Origin: Symbiodinium natans
Taxonomy: Eukaryota > Sar > Dinophyceae > Suessiales > Symbiodiniaceae
Length of the DNA: 25,000 bases
Assembly: GCA_905221605.1 (NCBI GenBank)
Contig: CAJNDS010001447.1
Coordinates: 575,716-600,715, forward strand
Reading direction: 5' to 3'
The position numbers and the translations under genes were made by a program. The notes below the pieces were generated by a model. The model ran no database searches. It was not told where the DNA came from and saw only the letters and a program-made list of their open reading frames with translations. Of the stretch, positions 1 through 7,345 are shown piece after piece; position 1 is the stretch's first letter, and each line of letters opens with the position of its first letter.

Positions 1-18
1 TGCAGCCAAAAATCTTGA

Positions 19-144
19 ATACAAGTAGACAAATCAGGCCTCGGCAGATGGCAGACTTTGTCAAAAGAGACCACAAAAGAGACCACCTCGCCTGAAGTCC
101 GAAATCCTAAATGCCATGAAGCCAAAAAGCCCGACATCCCCTGA
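19..144 (+). CDS. Coding-like fragment, Lys/Thr-rich, unknown function
   Basis: Stop-free run of 41 codons ending in TGA at 142-144, just before the first telomeric tract. It contains KETTKETTSPEVRNPK, in which a 12-bp unit (aaaagagaccac) is duplicated in frame. There is no ATG at its head, so if real it is the 3' end of an exon. No family is recognised. A second frame over the same bases also runs to a stop, with MADFVKRDHKRDHLA, so the frame is uncertain. Confidence 0.22.
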   Translation: MQVDKSGLGRWQTLSKETTKETTSPEVRNPKCHEAKKPDIP

Positions 145-170
145 GCCCTGTATGAGGTATAAATTCTATA

Positions 171-215
171 CCCTAAACCCTAAACCCTAAATCCTAAACC
201 CTAAACCCTAAACCC
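171..215 (-). repeat. Telomere-like tract, CCCTAAA orientation
   Basis: About six CCCTAAA units on the + strand, one mutated to TCCTAAA. Confidence 0.92.
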
Positions 216-258
216 AACTTCAACCCTAAGAACGAAAAGGGGATCTTAGAAAACCCAA

Positions 259-384
259 ATGGCAGGCTGGGAACATGTGGCTCCCAGAGAAGGGGATTTC
301 CGACACTCAGAAGGACCGGGCTTGCGGTTAGGGTCCAGGGCTTGTGGCGGGTTCAGAGTTCATGTGGTCCCTTACCTCCTTTAA
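259..384 (+). CDS. Short ORF or exon, 41 residues, unknown function
   Basis: Begins with ATG (259-261) and ends at TAA (382-384). It reads MAGWEHVAPREGDFRHSE in its first half and continues through degenerate telomere-like DNA (GGFRVHVV). The composition is protein-like, but it is far too short for a domain assignment. It lies between the tract at 171-215 and degenerate TTAGGGT units near 485-515. It could be a first exon, a gene fragment or chance. Confidence 0.25.
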   Translation: MAGWEHVAPREGDFRHSEGPGLRLGSRACGGFRVHVVPYLL

Positions 385-481
385 AGGGTTCTGTCGTATG
401 GCTCTTGGGCTTTATAGGGTGTCTAAGGGGTATATAAGGGGTCCCCATTTTAGGGCCCATACTCAGGGACCATGTAGCTAC

Positions 482-516
482 CTTTAGAGTTTAGGGTTCA
501 GGGTTCAGGGTTTGCG
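482..516 (+). repeat. Degenerate TTTAGGG/TTCAGGG tract
   Basis: Five or so decayed units (gtttagggttcagggttcagggtttgcggg). Confidence 0.75.
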
Positions 517-541
517 GGTTTCGGGAGTATAGGGCAGTGCA

Positions 542-781
542 GTGTTCACATGCAAAATTCTGGACCTGCCAACAAAAAGTGAGTCATCCCAAGTACCACA
601 GACATACACCCTGAATCAAGTTAACTACCCCCCAAAGAGTCTACACCCTAAAGCCCTGCACACGCTGAGAGCCCAAACCATGCCCGGTAATGTTGGACCC
701 TGTTTAGTAGGGGCCTCCCCTTTAACGACAATTTGGCCGAATTATTCAGGACATCGTGACTGTTTGGGAGTCCCTCTTTAA
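542..781 (+). other. Unique island, weak coding potential
   Basis: A stop-free frame of 79 codons crosses this island, and the opposite strand (648-932) is open too. Neither has a recognisable domain, and the plus-strand frame is rich in Thr/Pro/Leu as expected from telomere-derived DNA (TLNQVNYPPKSLHPK). Treated as non-coding or undetermined. Confidence 0.2.
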
Positions 782-850
782 AGACAAACCGCTCCCGAAT
801 TCCGGAATTGTTTTTAAGGATTTGAGGCTTGTTTCGGCCCGGCTCCGGCA

Positions 851-913
851 TAAAGCCGGGCCTTATGATTTTAAAGCCGGACCTGGTGATTTTAAAGGCC
901 GACCTCATCCATT
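851..913. repeat. 21-bp tandem repeat, three units
   Basis: Three successive 21-bp units beginning taaagccgg/taaagccgg/taaaggccg. The period is a multiple of three. On the minus strand the units translate to degenerate heptapeptides (RSAFKIT, RSGFKII, RPGFMPE) inside a stop-free frame over 648-932, so the repeat could encode a short 7-residue repeat protein. Function unknown. Confidence 0.7.
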
Positions 914-953
914 CCAACCGGCACGAAGCCATTAATTCCCTTTAAGAAACCAT

Positions 954-1148
954 TTGAAAAATTGGCTTCGTTCAATCCGACAAGGGGGTCCCCTTCGGCC
1001 CCCAATAAAGGGACTGATTCGGACCCGTTTTAAGGTCTATGTAGGCCCCGGCGTGGAGGCTCCGAATTTGGAAAAAGCCTATGGATCCCTTTTAAATTCA
1101 TATAAACTCATCCCGGACCCCTTTTCGATTCGCGCGGCTCCCTTTTAA
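954..1148 (+). other. Possible coding fragment, 64 codons
   Basis: Stop-free run starting at a TTG and ending TAA at 1146-1148. It includes GPGVEAPNLEKAYGSLL, which is protein-like, but its 3' part lies inside the AT-rich repeat at 1083-1233. No family recognised; fragment or chance. Confidence 0.2.
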
Positions 1149-1233
1149 ATTCATATGAGCTCATCCCTTTTAAATTCATATGGATCCCTGTTAAATCTAT
1201 CTAAACTCCTCCCTATTAAAATCATATAAGCCA
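1083..1233. repeat. Imperfect tandem repeat, ~24-32 bp units
   Basis: Five diverged units around a ccttttaaattcatat core (at about 1087, 1141, 1167, 1189 and 1212), separated by variants of gagctcatccc. Spacing is irregular, which suggests an old, decaying minisatellite. Confidence 0.7.
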
Positions 1234-1266
1234 TTATAGAGGGCAAAATCCAGCCTCGACTGTTCA

Positions 1267-1276
1267 GGGGGGGGGG
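1267..1276 (+). repeat. Poly-G tract (10)
   Basis: Uninterrupted G run, the first of about a dozen long G/C homopolymers in the window. Confidence 0.95.
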
Positions 1277-1457
1277 AACACTAAAGAGGGTCCCACATTA
1301 TGCCATACCCATACCCTCAAAGTCAGGTTCCCCTTTCGAAGCAGCTGGTTGTAGTCGAAGAGCACCATACAACGAGGGACCACAAAAGGGTCTGGGTACA
1401 CACCCTGGCCACCCTACACCTAAACTACCCTAAACCCCTATAACTTTCAGCCTGTGA

Positions 1458-1582
1458 ACCCTAAACCCTAAACCCCAAACCCCAAACCCCTATCCCCTAA
1501 ACCCTAAACCCTAAACCCTAAACCCTAAACCCTAAACCCTAAACCCTAAACCCTAAACCCTAAACCCTAAACCCTAAACCCC
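1458..1582 (-). repeat. Telomere-like array, CCCTAAA orientation
   Basis: Mostly perfect CCCTAAA units from about 1495, with CCCCAAA and CCCCTA variants at the upstream edge. Confidence 0.97.
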
Positions 1583-1705
1583 AACAAAGAGCTCCCTGAG
1601 CCTCGCCTCCCTTCTGAAAACAGGATCTTCTTCACCGCCTCGTCTGCAAAGAGCCGGAGAAGCGGCTGGGTGCCTCCGACACGCGCGAGGCGCCCTAAAT
1701 CCTAA
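1571..1705 (+). CDS. Coding-like fragment, basic C-terminus
   Basis: The frame opens inside the end of the telomeric array and stops at TAA (1703-1705) in a degenerate unit. The unique part reads ELPEPRLPSENRIFFTAS and then a Ser/Arg-rich stretch (AKSRRSGWVPPTRARR). An Arg/Ser-rich tail would suit a nucleic-acid-binding or nuclear protein, but that is only composition. No ATG; probably an exon or gene fragment. Confidence 0.3.
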   Translation, partial: TLNPNKELPEPRLPSENRIFFTASSAKSRRSGWVPPTRARRPKS

Positions 1706-1924
1706 ACCCTTTAAGTTGATAAAGCGTTTAGGGTCTCATTTGGTCCTTTTTTGCATCTGTATATGTATACATGGCTATATATATGTGTATGAATCCTAAA
1801 AACCCTAAGACAACAAAACTCTAAACCCGAAACCCTAAACCGTAAGCCCTCCCTAAACCCTAAACCGTAAATCTAGACCAAAAACTCCTGCAACCCAAAA
1901 GTGATGGCGATTCAGAATTTGGGG

Positions 1925-2110
1925 CTTTAGCCGGGTTAGGGTTTCGGGATTTGGAGTTTAGGACTTTAGTGTTTCTTAGGATGAAAGTGTTGGGTGTAAT
2001 AGTGTTTGGGGTTTAGGGCTTTGGTGTTTTGCAAGGTGCTTGTTCTAGGGTTGTAAGGTGTCGGGTTTAAGGCTTAGGGCTTTAGGGCTTTAAGGTTGAA
2101 GGTTTTCAAG
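1925..2110 (+). repeat. Highly degenerate TTTAGGG-like DNA
   Basis: Scattered gtttagg, gtttcggg and gctttagg units with frequent mutations; interpreted as an eroded telomeric array. Confidence 0.6.
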
Positions 2111-2220
2111 CGTTCACAGGTTGCGGGCCTAGGCATCTTGACGTGTGTGCGAGTACCCAGAATTCGACAACAGACCCTCAAACTTGTAAAACACTGCACC
2201 CCAAACCCTAGGCCCTAGAC

Positions 2221-2312
2221 CGTTTGTTTAGGGTTTGGGTTTAGGGTTAGTTTGGGTTTAGGGTTTAGGGTTTAGGGTCTAGAGTTTAGGGTTTAAGGTT
2301 TAGGGTTTAGGG
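2221..2312 (+). repeat. TTTAGGG array with TTTGGGT variants
   Basis: About a dozen units, several mutated (TTTGGGT, TCTAGGG, TTTAAGG). Confidence 0.92.
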
Positions 2313-2525
2313 TGCATACCCTATAAGCCCTGAAACTTTTTGCCTTGAGTCATAGGATTGCTAATCCCTGCTACAAGGGTTACCCTTCGGCTCAAAACAG
2401 CCCAAAAACCATTGATACTAAGGCCTTTGGGCCCAAGCACCTTAGGATAAGAGTCCTTGGAGCGTTAGGGTTAGGGTGTTGGTTTAGGGAGTAAAGTCTA
2501 GGGGATTATAGGGCTTTTGGTCTAA

Positions 2526-2657
2526 GCCACAGGTTCTGAAGCATCCGGCGATATCAGCGCCGCCACTGGTGTACCCGACGCCACAGCCGACGGCAGGCCC
2601 GACGTCGTCGTTCCTGACATTTTCAGGTTCTTTACCGGGTTCTTTACCTTCCAGTAG
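2526..2657 (+). CDS. Coding-like fragment, Ala/Asp-rich then aromatic
   Basis: 44-codon stop-free run ending TAG at 2655-2657. It reads GSEASGDISAATGVPDAT, then RPDVVVPDIFRFFTGFF. The first two-thirds use GC-rich codons (GCC, GAC, GTC) unlike the flanking telomeric DNA. No start codon and no recognisable domain. A second frame (Pro/Thr-rich) is also open, so the frame is not certain. Confidence 0.33.
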   Translation, partial: ATGSEASGDISAATGVPDATADGRPDVVVPDIFRFFTGFFTFQ

Positions 2658-2811
2658 CTTGTCTTTTGTGCTTTTTTAGATATTTACATGCATGTCTACA
2701 TGGGTTCTTACAAAGGTCTGTTAGAAGCTTGTCGATACGCAAACATGAGTACACATAGTGTGAAATGAATGAAGAACAGAAAATATGTATATACATAAAT
2801 GAACTTATGAA

Positions 2812-2849
2812 GAGAGAGAGAGAGAGGGTATGCACACACACGCACACTT
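2812..2849. repeat. (AG)n and (CA)n microsatellites
   Basis: An agagagag run followed within a few bases by cacacacacgcacac. Confidence 0.9.
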
Positions 2850-2876
2850 TTGTTTGAGGGTACTCTAGGTTGGGCT

Positions 2877-3275
2877 TCAGCAAGCCACAGAGGCTGCTTT
2901 GCCTTGCAGAGCTGTGCTCGAAGGAGTAGCCCGCTTCTGTTGATATTCCAGCAGACACTTCTGGAGCACCAATAGTACAATAATAGCTAAATGATAGCAA
3001 TGTATCATAGAAAAATCATACAACACAGCAGTATGACAATAGAATACAGTTGTTGCAAGGTAGCGGCGGGAGGAGGAGAGTCCGGACATAGTTTCCAAGA
3101 AACGCCAGCTCAAGGAGCAGCCTGCCGTGGAGTAGAAGTACTTGAAAGCCCTTTCGACGCTGTGTTGTGGGCTTCTTTCTAATGCAAATCTTAGCTCGTT
3201 GCAGAAGTCTCGTGGGCATGGGTTCTTGCAGGCAAAGGAATTGTTTGGTGGAGTATGTTGGACTTGGTACCACAC
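2877..3275 (-). CDS. Possible coding region, minus strand, low support
   Basis: This is the longest open stretch of the window (132 codons), starting at a GTG with no ATG at the head. The upstream part reads NPCPRDFCNELRFALERS and VERAFKYFYSTAGCS, which is protein-like. The last third (YCHTAVLYDFSMIHC and on) lies in AT-rich DNA and looks more like intron. A hydrophobic stretch near residues 93-105 (HLAIIVLLVLQ) could be a membrane segment if real. No family recognised. Other frames on both strands overlap it, so this may be one exon plus intron, or chance. Confidence 0.25.
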   Translation of the reverse strand: MWYQVQHTPPNNSFACKNPCPRDFCNELRFALERSPQHSVERAFKYFYSTAGCSLSWRFLETMSGLSSSRRYLATTVFYCHTAVLYDFSMIHCYHLAIIVLLVLQKCLLEYQQKRATPSSTALQGKAASVAC

Positions 3276-3492
3276 ATGGCGCCGCTACGCATGGTAGCGT
3301 CCCTTCCAGGGTACCCTAGAAAAAGGAAAGCTCTATTCTAGCCAGGTGCCCACGAAATGGACCAGGGTTTTGGGTTTGCGGGCAGTGCCCTTGACCGCCT
3401 CAAACCAAAACACTTTTCAACAAAAGCCCCAAACTTGAACACCAGCACCTACAAGCTCACACCCCGAACCCCAAAAGACCCAGAAAGTCCCG

Positions 3493-3671
3493 AACCCTAA
3501 GCCCCTGGACCCTTAACCCCTAAACCCCCCAACCCCTAAACCCCTAAACCCCTAAACCCCCCAACCCCTAAACCCCTAAACCCCTAAACCCTAAACCCCC
3601 AAACCCTAAAACCCTAAACCCCCCAAAACCCTAAAACCCTAAAACCCTAAAACCTAAAACCCTAAAACCCC
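3493..3671 (-). repeat. Degenerate CCCTAAA array with CCCCTAAA and CCCTAAAA octamers
   Basis: Blocks of one variant occur together (CCCCTAAA first, then CCCTAAAA), as expected from local slippage or unequal exchange after insertion. Confidence 0.88.
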
Positions 3672-3712
3672 AAATTCCAAAACCCCGGCAACCCTTAAAC
3701 TCTCAACCTGTA

Positions 3713-3777
3713 GGTGCCTTGCGCCTCGTCGGCCACGCGGTGGTCGCCGAGGCTTCACAGTCTTTTCTCTGTGTAGG
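3713..3777 (+). other. Short GC-rich coding-like island
   Basis: Between a C-strand array and a G-strand array. One frame reads ALRLVGHAVVAEASQSF and is preceded by tgtag, a possible 3' splice site. Only about 20 codons, so support is weak. Confidence 0.22.
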
Positions 3778-4058
3778 GCTTAGGGTTTAGGGTTTGGGGT
3801 GTGAGGGTTTCGGGTTTCGGGTTTGGGGTTTTAGGGTTTGAGGGTTTCAGGGTTTGGGGGTGTAGGGTTTAGGGTTTAGGGTTTGAGGTGCCTAGGGTTT
3901 AGGGTTTTATGGTTTCAGGGTTTTAGGGTTGTAGGGTTTTAGGGTTTTCGGGTTTTGTGGTTTTAGGGTTTAGGATTTTCCGAGTGTAGGGTTCAAGGTT
4001 CAGGGTTCAGGGCTTAGGGCTTAGGGTTCAGGGTTCAGGGCTTAGGGTTCAGGGTTTA
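3777..4058 (+). repeat. Long degenerate TTTAGGG array
   Basis: About 280 bp of TTTAGGG relatives: TTTGAGGG, TTTCGGG, TTTTAGGG, then TTCAGGG and CTTAGGG blocks at the 3' end (3990-4055). Confidence 0.9.
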
Positions 4059-4286
4059 ACTAGGAAAAAGTGCTTATCAAGTACCCGCTGCTTGCCGGGG
4101 TACCCTTGCTTTTACTCGTTCTTTTAACCGTAAACCCTAAACCCCAAAACCTAAACCAGAAGTAGAGCTCTGAAGCCACAAAAAGTCCTATGTGTTCTTT
4201 CTCCCAGGGTATTGGACCTAGCTTCAGGGTTTCAGGGCTTCGGCTTGGGGGTTTTGTAGGGTTTAGGGCCGGCTTAGGCGTTAGGA

Positions 4287-4400
4287 CCCTAAACCCTATA
4301 CAACCCCGAAAGTCCTAAAACCCTAAACCCTAAGCCAACCCCTAGCACCCTAAGCCCTAAACCCTGAAGGGTACACCCTGCAAACCTCAAACCCTGATTA
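4287..4400 (-). repeat. Degenerate CCCTAAA-like units
   Basis: Scattered ccctaaa, ccctaagcc and accctg units; an eroded array. Confidence 0.6.
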
Positions 4401-4479
4401 GGCTTTCTTTTCATTCGGGTCTTCCGGGCTTTCGTGGAGTTCGGGCTCCCAGGGATTGAAGCGTTTCGGAATTTGTGGG

Positions 4480-4535
4480 CGATGGGTTTAGGGTTTGGGG
4501 TTGAGGGTTGAGGGTTTAGGGTTTAGGGTTTAGGG
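4480..4535 (+). repeat. TTTAGGG tract with TTGAGGG variants
   Basis: About eight units, the last three perfect. Confidence 0.9.
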
Positions 4536-4622
4536 TAATGGTGGACCTGCTGTAGAGTGTTCCCCCACGCCCCTCCCCCCCTCCTCCCGGGCCACGAGGG
4601 GCCCCGTCGTCTAGATCAACAA

Positions 4623-4720
4623 GGGTTTAGGGTTTGGGGTTTGGGAGTTTAGGGTTTGGGGTTTAGGGTTAGGGGTTTAGCGTTTAGGATTCCACAAGGG
4701 TTTAAGTTTAGGGTTTAGGG
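4623..4720 (+). repeat. TTTAGGG/TTTGGGG tract
   Basis: About 12 units with TTTGGGG and TTAGGGG variants, interrupted by about 12 bp of unique DNA at 4690-4700. Confidence 0.88.
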
Positions 4721-4739
4721 CCGCAGCCCAAAGCCCTAA

Positions 4740-4832
4740 GTCTACGGAGTCAAGGTGGACGCGGAACAGACAGCCGACGAGGGGCCTGAAGGCACGGCAC
4801 CCACCACCCGCTGGCTGCTGTCACACTCCTAA
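4740..4832 (+). CDS. Coding-like exon end, acidic
   Basis: 30 codons reading VKVDAEQTADEGPEGTAP then TTRWLLSHS, ending in TAA (4830-4832). Codon choice is GC-rich (GTC AAG GTG GAC GCG GAA). The stop lies immediately before the foldback element at 4836, so the gene piece and the element are directly apposed. No family recognised. Confidence 0.35.
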   Translation, partial: VYGVKVDAEQTADEGPEGTAPTTRWLLSHS

Positions 4833-4835
4833 TCT

Positions 4836-4990
4836 TGGGATGTTCCCCCTAAACCCTAAACCCTAAACCCTAAACCCTACACCCTACACCCTAAACCCTA
4901 AACCCTAAACCCTAAACTAACAATCCTTGAAAAGGATTATCATCGAGGGTACTATAATCCCTCTTGAGGCCTGTTAGTACACACCCAACT
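4836..4990. mobile_element. Foldback element (family F1) interrupted by a telomeric tract
   Basis: Homologous to the intact 100-bp foldback at 22167-22266. Both begin TGGGATGTTCCCCCT, both continue CTAACA-TCCTT, and both have a central GGATTAT/ATAATCC pair and a CTGTTAGTA right arm. Here the left arm is split after CCCCCT by 66 bp of CCCTAAA/CCCTACA units (4851-4916). The outer part of the right arm has decayed to acaccca. No coding capacity; a non-autonomous MITE-like element. Confidence 0.75.
4851..4916 (-). repeat. Telomeric tract inserted in a foldback arm
   Basis: CCCTAAA units with two CCCTACA units in the middle. Both junctions have short homology to the host repeat (CCCT on the left, CTAA on the right). 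Confidence 0.9.
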
Positions 4991-5062
4991 CCTAAACCCG
5001 ACAAAGCCTTTACCAACCCAGGAGTGCTTCCACAGGATTTCAGTAGATGAGCCCAAAAGTTC

Positions 5063-5144
5063 AACCCTAAACCCTAAACCCTAAACCCTAAACCCTAAAC
5101 CCTAAACCCTAAACCCTAAACCCTAAACCCTAAACCCTAAACCC
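5063..5144 (-). repeat. Telomere-like array, CCCTAAA orientation
   Basis: Eleven or so perfect units ending in CCCC. Confidence 0.97.
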
Positions 5145-5240
5145 CAGCTTCCGAGCGCCTGAACGGCTAGAGGCCTACCAAAAACCCCCAGACCCCACCA
5201 AGAACTTGAAACTCTTCAGCCCCCTCAGTCCCTACTTCGG

Positions 5241-5308
5241 AGGGTGTAGGGTTTAGGGTTTAGGGTTTAGGGTTTAGGGTTTAGGGTTTAGGGTTTAGGG
5301 TTTAGGGC
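5241..5308 (+). repeat. Telomere-like array, TTTAGGG orientation
   Basis: Nine near-perfect units, the first TGTAGGG. It lies about 100 bp from the oppositely oriented array at 5063-5144. Confidence 0.97.
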
Positions 5309-5459
5309 TACTAAGTTCACACCCTCTATTCCCTGGTACACCGTGGCGAAGGTCCGGGAGCGGTGGCCAGCGGTCTGGCACCGGGCTTGGCGACCGAAAA
5401 GCCCCTCGGCTTTCATTCGGGAGTTGGGGAGTTCAGGGCTCCCTGAACCTGGCCTTTAG
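5292..5459 (+). CDS. Coding-like exon, Trp/Arg-rich, unknown function
   Basis: 56-codon stop-free run from within the upstream TTTAGGG array to a TAG (5457-5459) at the edge of the next one. The unique part reads KFTPSIPWYTVAKVRERW, then PAVWHRAWRPKSPSAF and IRELGSSGLPEPGL. Four Trp and many Arg/Pro in GC-rich codons make it one of the better candidates. No ATG. It would be an exon with both splice sites at telomeric repeats, or a captured gene fragment. Family not recognised. Confidence 0.4.
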   Translation, partial: GLGFRATKFTPSIPWYTVAKVRERWPAVWHRAWRPKSPSAFIRELGSSGLPEPGL

Positions 5460-5490
5460 GGTTTAGGGTTTAGGGTCTAGGGTTTAGGGT

Positions 5491-5522
<32 letters not shown>

Positions 5523-5527
5523 GGTTT
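5456..5527 (+). repeat. TTTAGGG tract passing into TTGAGGG block
   Basis: Four TTTAGGG units followed by six TTGAGGG units (5488-5525), a homogenised variant block. Confidence 0.95.
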
Positions 5528-5644
5528 ACTTCTAGGCTTGATGTTAGTTTTCGAACTTCTGTTAGAGGTTTTCAGGGTCCAAAGGAAGTTTACGAAAACT
5601 AGGTGACCCCCCAATATAGACACCCAAAGAGTAGGATCCCCTGA

Positions 5645-5812
5645 AAACCAGGACCCCCCAGAAGGCAACTCTATTCTCGTAAACCCCCATGCTCGGAACC
5701 CAGGTTGCTGGAGGAGCTACCACAGTGCACGCAGGCCGAGGCTGCGGGTCCCATCACGTGCAGGGCTTCGATGCTGGCTAGCCCTCTAACTCTCGGGTTT
5801 TCATATGGGTAG
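5645..5812 (+). CDS. Coding-like fragment, unknown function
   Basis: 55 codons, stop TAG at 5810-5812. It reads KPGPPRRQLYSRKPPCSE, then RLLEELPQCTQAEAAGP and ITCRASMLASPLTLGFSY. The middle is protein-like with GAG/CTG/GCC codons. No ATG at the start. The opposite strand is open over 5477-5668, but its codons come from telomere-derived Asn/Pro repeats. Likely a gene fragment or exon. Confidence 0.35.
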   Translation, partial: KPGPPRRQLYSRKPPCSEPRLLEELPQCTQAEAAGPITCRASMLASPLTLGFSYG

Positions 5813-5843
5813 CTCTCTAAGACTTGAGGTCCCTTTTTGGGGT

Positions 5844-5976
5844 AAACCCTAAACCCTAAACCCTAAACCCTAAACCCTAAACCCTAAACCCTAAACCCTA
5901 AAACCCTAAACCCTAAACCCTAAACCCTAAACCCTAAACCCTAAACCCTAAACCCTAAACCCTAAACCCTAAACCC
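5844..5976 (-). repeat. Telomere-like array, CCCTAAA orientation, 133 bp
   Basis: About 19 units, perfect except one CCCTAAAA octamer near 5900. Confidence 0.98.
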
Positions 5977-6444
5977 TTCTTCCGTTTAGTGGTGCCGTAC
6001 GATATACAGGACCCAAGAGGGGACTCGAGTCTGAAGTGTTACCCATACTTCTGGTAAATATCGGTACCGCGGTGGAAGTTGCAGCTCTGATGCTCTGAGC
6101 ATGGTAGACTGCTGCTAGGAGGGGAAAGCATGTCAAGTTCTTTTTGCCCTTTGAGTTAAAAAGCCTCTAAAACCCCTAGATCTAGGACCCCTAAACCCTC
6201 AACACTAAATCTTAAACCCTATGCCCTAAACCCTACGGCCCTTTAATCCGGGAACTTCAACAGCGTCAACCCCACATGCCCCACGTAAAACGGGAACCCA
6301 GAACCCCAAAGCCTGTGCACCAACCCTATAAACCCAAGAAACCTATAACTAAGCCCTATAAACCCCCCAAAACCGATCCGGTCTTCCTACTAAAGACAGA
6401 TAATTAACCACCCCTCGGTCTCCGCACAGGAGCCCTAAATCAGA

Positions 6445-6509
6445 TTTAGGGTTTAGGATTTGGGGTTTAGGGTTCAGGGTTTAGGTTTTAGGGTTTAGGG
6501 TTTAGGGTG
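6445..6509 (+). repeat. TTTAGGG tract with TTCAGGG and TTTGGGG variants
   Basis: About nine units; the last three are perfect and end in TGTATG. Confidence 0.93.
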
Positions 6510-6514
6510 TATGA

Positions 6515-6658
6515 TTCTCAAAAGAAGTAGCTTTCCAGGCAGCAGACCTTGTGGCGAAGTTGGTGGCGATTGTGAAATCCGCCAAGGAGAAGGCACCAAC
6601 CGGACGTAGCTTCCCATCGAGGCTTTCCGGTTTAGGGTTTAGGGACCCTAAACCCTAA
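6515..6658 (+). CDS. Coding-like exon, Ala/Lys helix-like, unknown function
   Basis: 47 codons open to a TAA in the following array. The core reads ADLVAKLVAIVKSAKEK, then APTGRSFPSRLSG, in GC-rich codons (GCA GCA GAC CTT GTG GCG AAG). The Ala/Val/Lys spacing suggests an amphipathic helix. The core follows ctttccag (6531-6538), a good match to a 3' splice site, and ends at TCCG followed by GTTTAG, a possible donor made by the telomere repeat. No family recognised; exon or captured fragment. Confidence 0.42.
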   Translation, partial: FSKEVAFQAADLVAKLVAIVKSAKEKAPTGRSFPSRLSGLGFRDPKP

Positions 6659-6700
6659 ACCCTAAACCCTAAACCCTAAACCCTAAACCCTAAATCCTAA
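6631..6700. repeat. Head-to-head telomeric repeat junction
   Basis: Two TTTAGGG units (6631-6644), one A, then seven perfect CCCTAAA units (6646-6694) and a decayed one. The G-rich strands point towards each other, the arrangement expected of two telomere ends joined. Confidence 0.95.
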
Positions 6701-6717
6701 GCCGTTTTGGGATCACT

Positions 6718-6779
6718 ATAGAGGTTGCCGGGATGCGCTTAGTGCCCAGGGCCGAAGCTCTAAGGGTAAGCGCATGCTC
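6718..6779 (+). other. Short coding-like island
   Basis: One frame reads DALSAQGRSSKGKRMLP then TAA. Very short; undetermined. Confidence 0.18.
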
Positions 6780-6797
6780 CCTTAATGCCTCCCTTCG

Positions 6798-6819
6798 AAG
6801 GGCCTTACTAAAGGCCCTT
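6798..6819. other. Perfect hairpin, 9-bp stem, ACTA loop
   Basis: aagggcctt, acta, aaggccctt. A stable stem-loop in unique DNA; role unknown. Confidence 0.85.
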
Positions 6820-6835
6820 GCAACTACTATACGAC

Positions 6836-6996
6836 AAACCCTAAACCCTACACCCTAAGCCCTACACCCTAAACCCTACACCCTAAACCCTAAACCCCAA
6901 ACCCTACACCCTAAACCCTACACCCTAAACCCTACACCCTACACCCTACACCCTACACCCTACACCCCAAACCCTAAACCCTACACCCGAAACCCT
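6836..6996 (-). repeat. CCCTACA/CCCTAAA variant array
   Basis: About 23 heptamers, of which more than half are CCCTACA (TGTAGGG on the other strand). The variant removes the TAA stop, so one frame stays open from 6859 into the next island. Confidence 0.95.
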
Positions 6997-6999
6997 GGC

Positions 7000-7155
7000 T
7001 CTGGTTGCACCCTTGCACAGGGCCCGCCGTCCAACCTTGGTCCAGAGATTGCCCGAGAAGCGGAGCAAGTCCCCGCAGCTGGGTCAAAGCGAGCGGGCGC
7101 GGCGGGGGTGCGGGTGGAGTTCAGGGCTTGCGGTTCAGGGTCCACTATTACCTAA
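7000..7155 (+). CDS. Coding-like fragment, Ala/Gly/Arg-rich
   Basis: The frame continues from the stop-free CCCTACA array (open since 6859) and ends TAA at 7153-7155. The unique part reads QGPPSNLGPEIAREAEQV then PAAGSKRAGAAGVRVEF. Very GC-rich, so chance open frames are more likely; a second frame is also open. No family recognised. Confidence 0.3.
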   Translation, partial: SGCTLAQGPPSNLGPEIAREAEQVPAAGSKRAGAAGVRVEFRACGSGSTIT

Positions 7156-7169
7156 AGGGTCCTAAGTAC

Positions 7170-7345
7170 TTGTATGGGGGGGGACACTTACCCAAACCAA
7201 ATAGTAATTCCTGTTGTAGAAACCCTACATTCTGCTATGTGGGTGCTTAGGATCCTTTGGGTAATTGGGGGGCTAGCAAGTTGGGTGGGAGGCGGGAGCT
7301 ACAGCTGTCTAATTGGGGGGGTTTACTCACGTGGGGCGGGGGGGG
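7170..7345 (+). other. G-rich unique island
   Basis: Contains G8 (7176-7183), several ggggg blocks and cggggggggg near 7335. Frames are open on the plus strand, but they are Gly/Trp-rich by composition, so no coding call is made. The G blocks could form G-quadruplexes. Confidence 0.5.

Noticed and set aside
2600-3300. A confident intron-containing gene on the minus strand
   Set aside because: Only one partly protein-like stretch, overlapping open frames on both strands and AT-rich filler; kept only as a low-confidence candidate.
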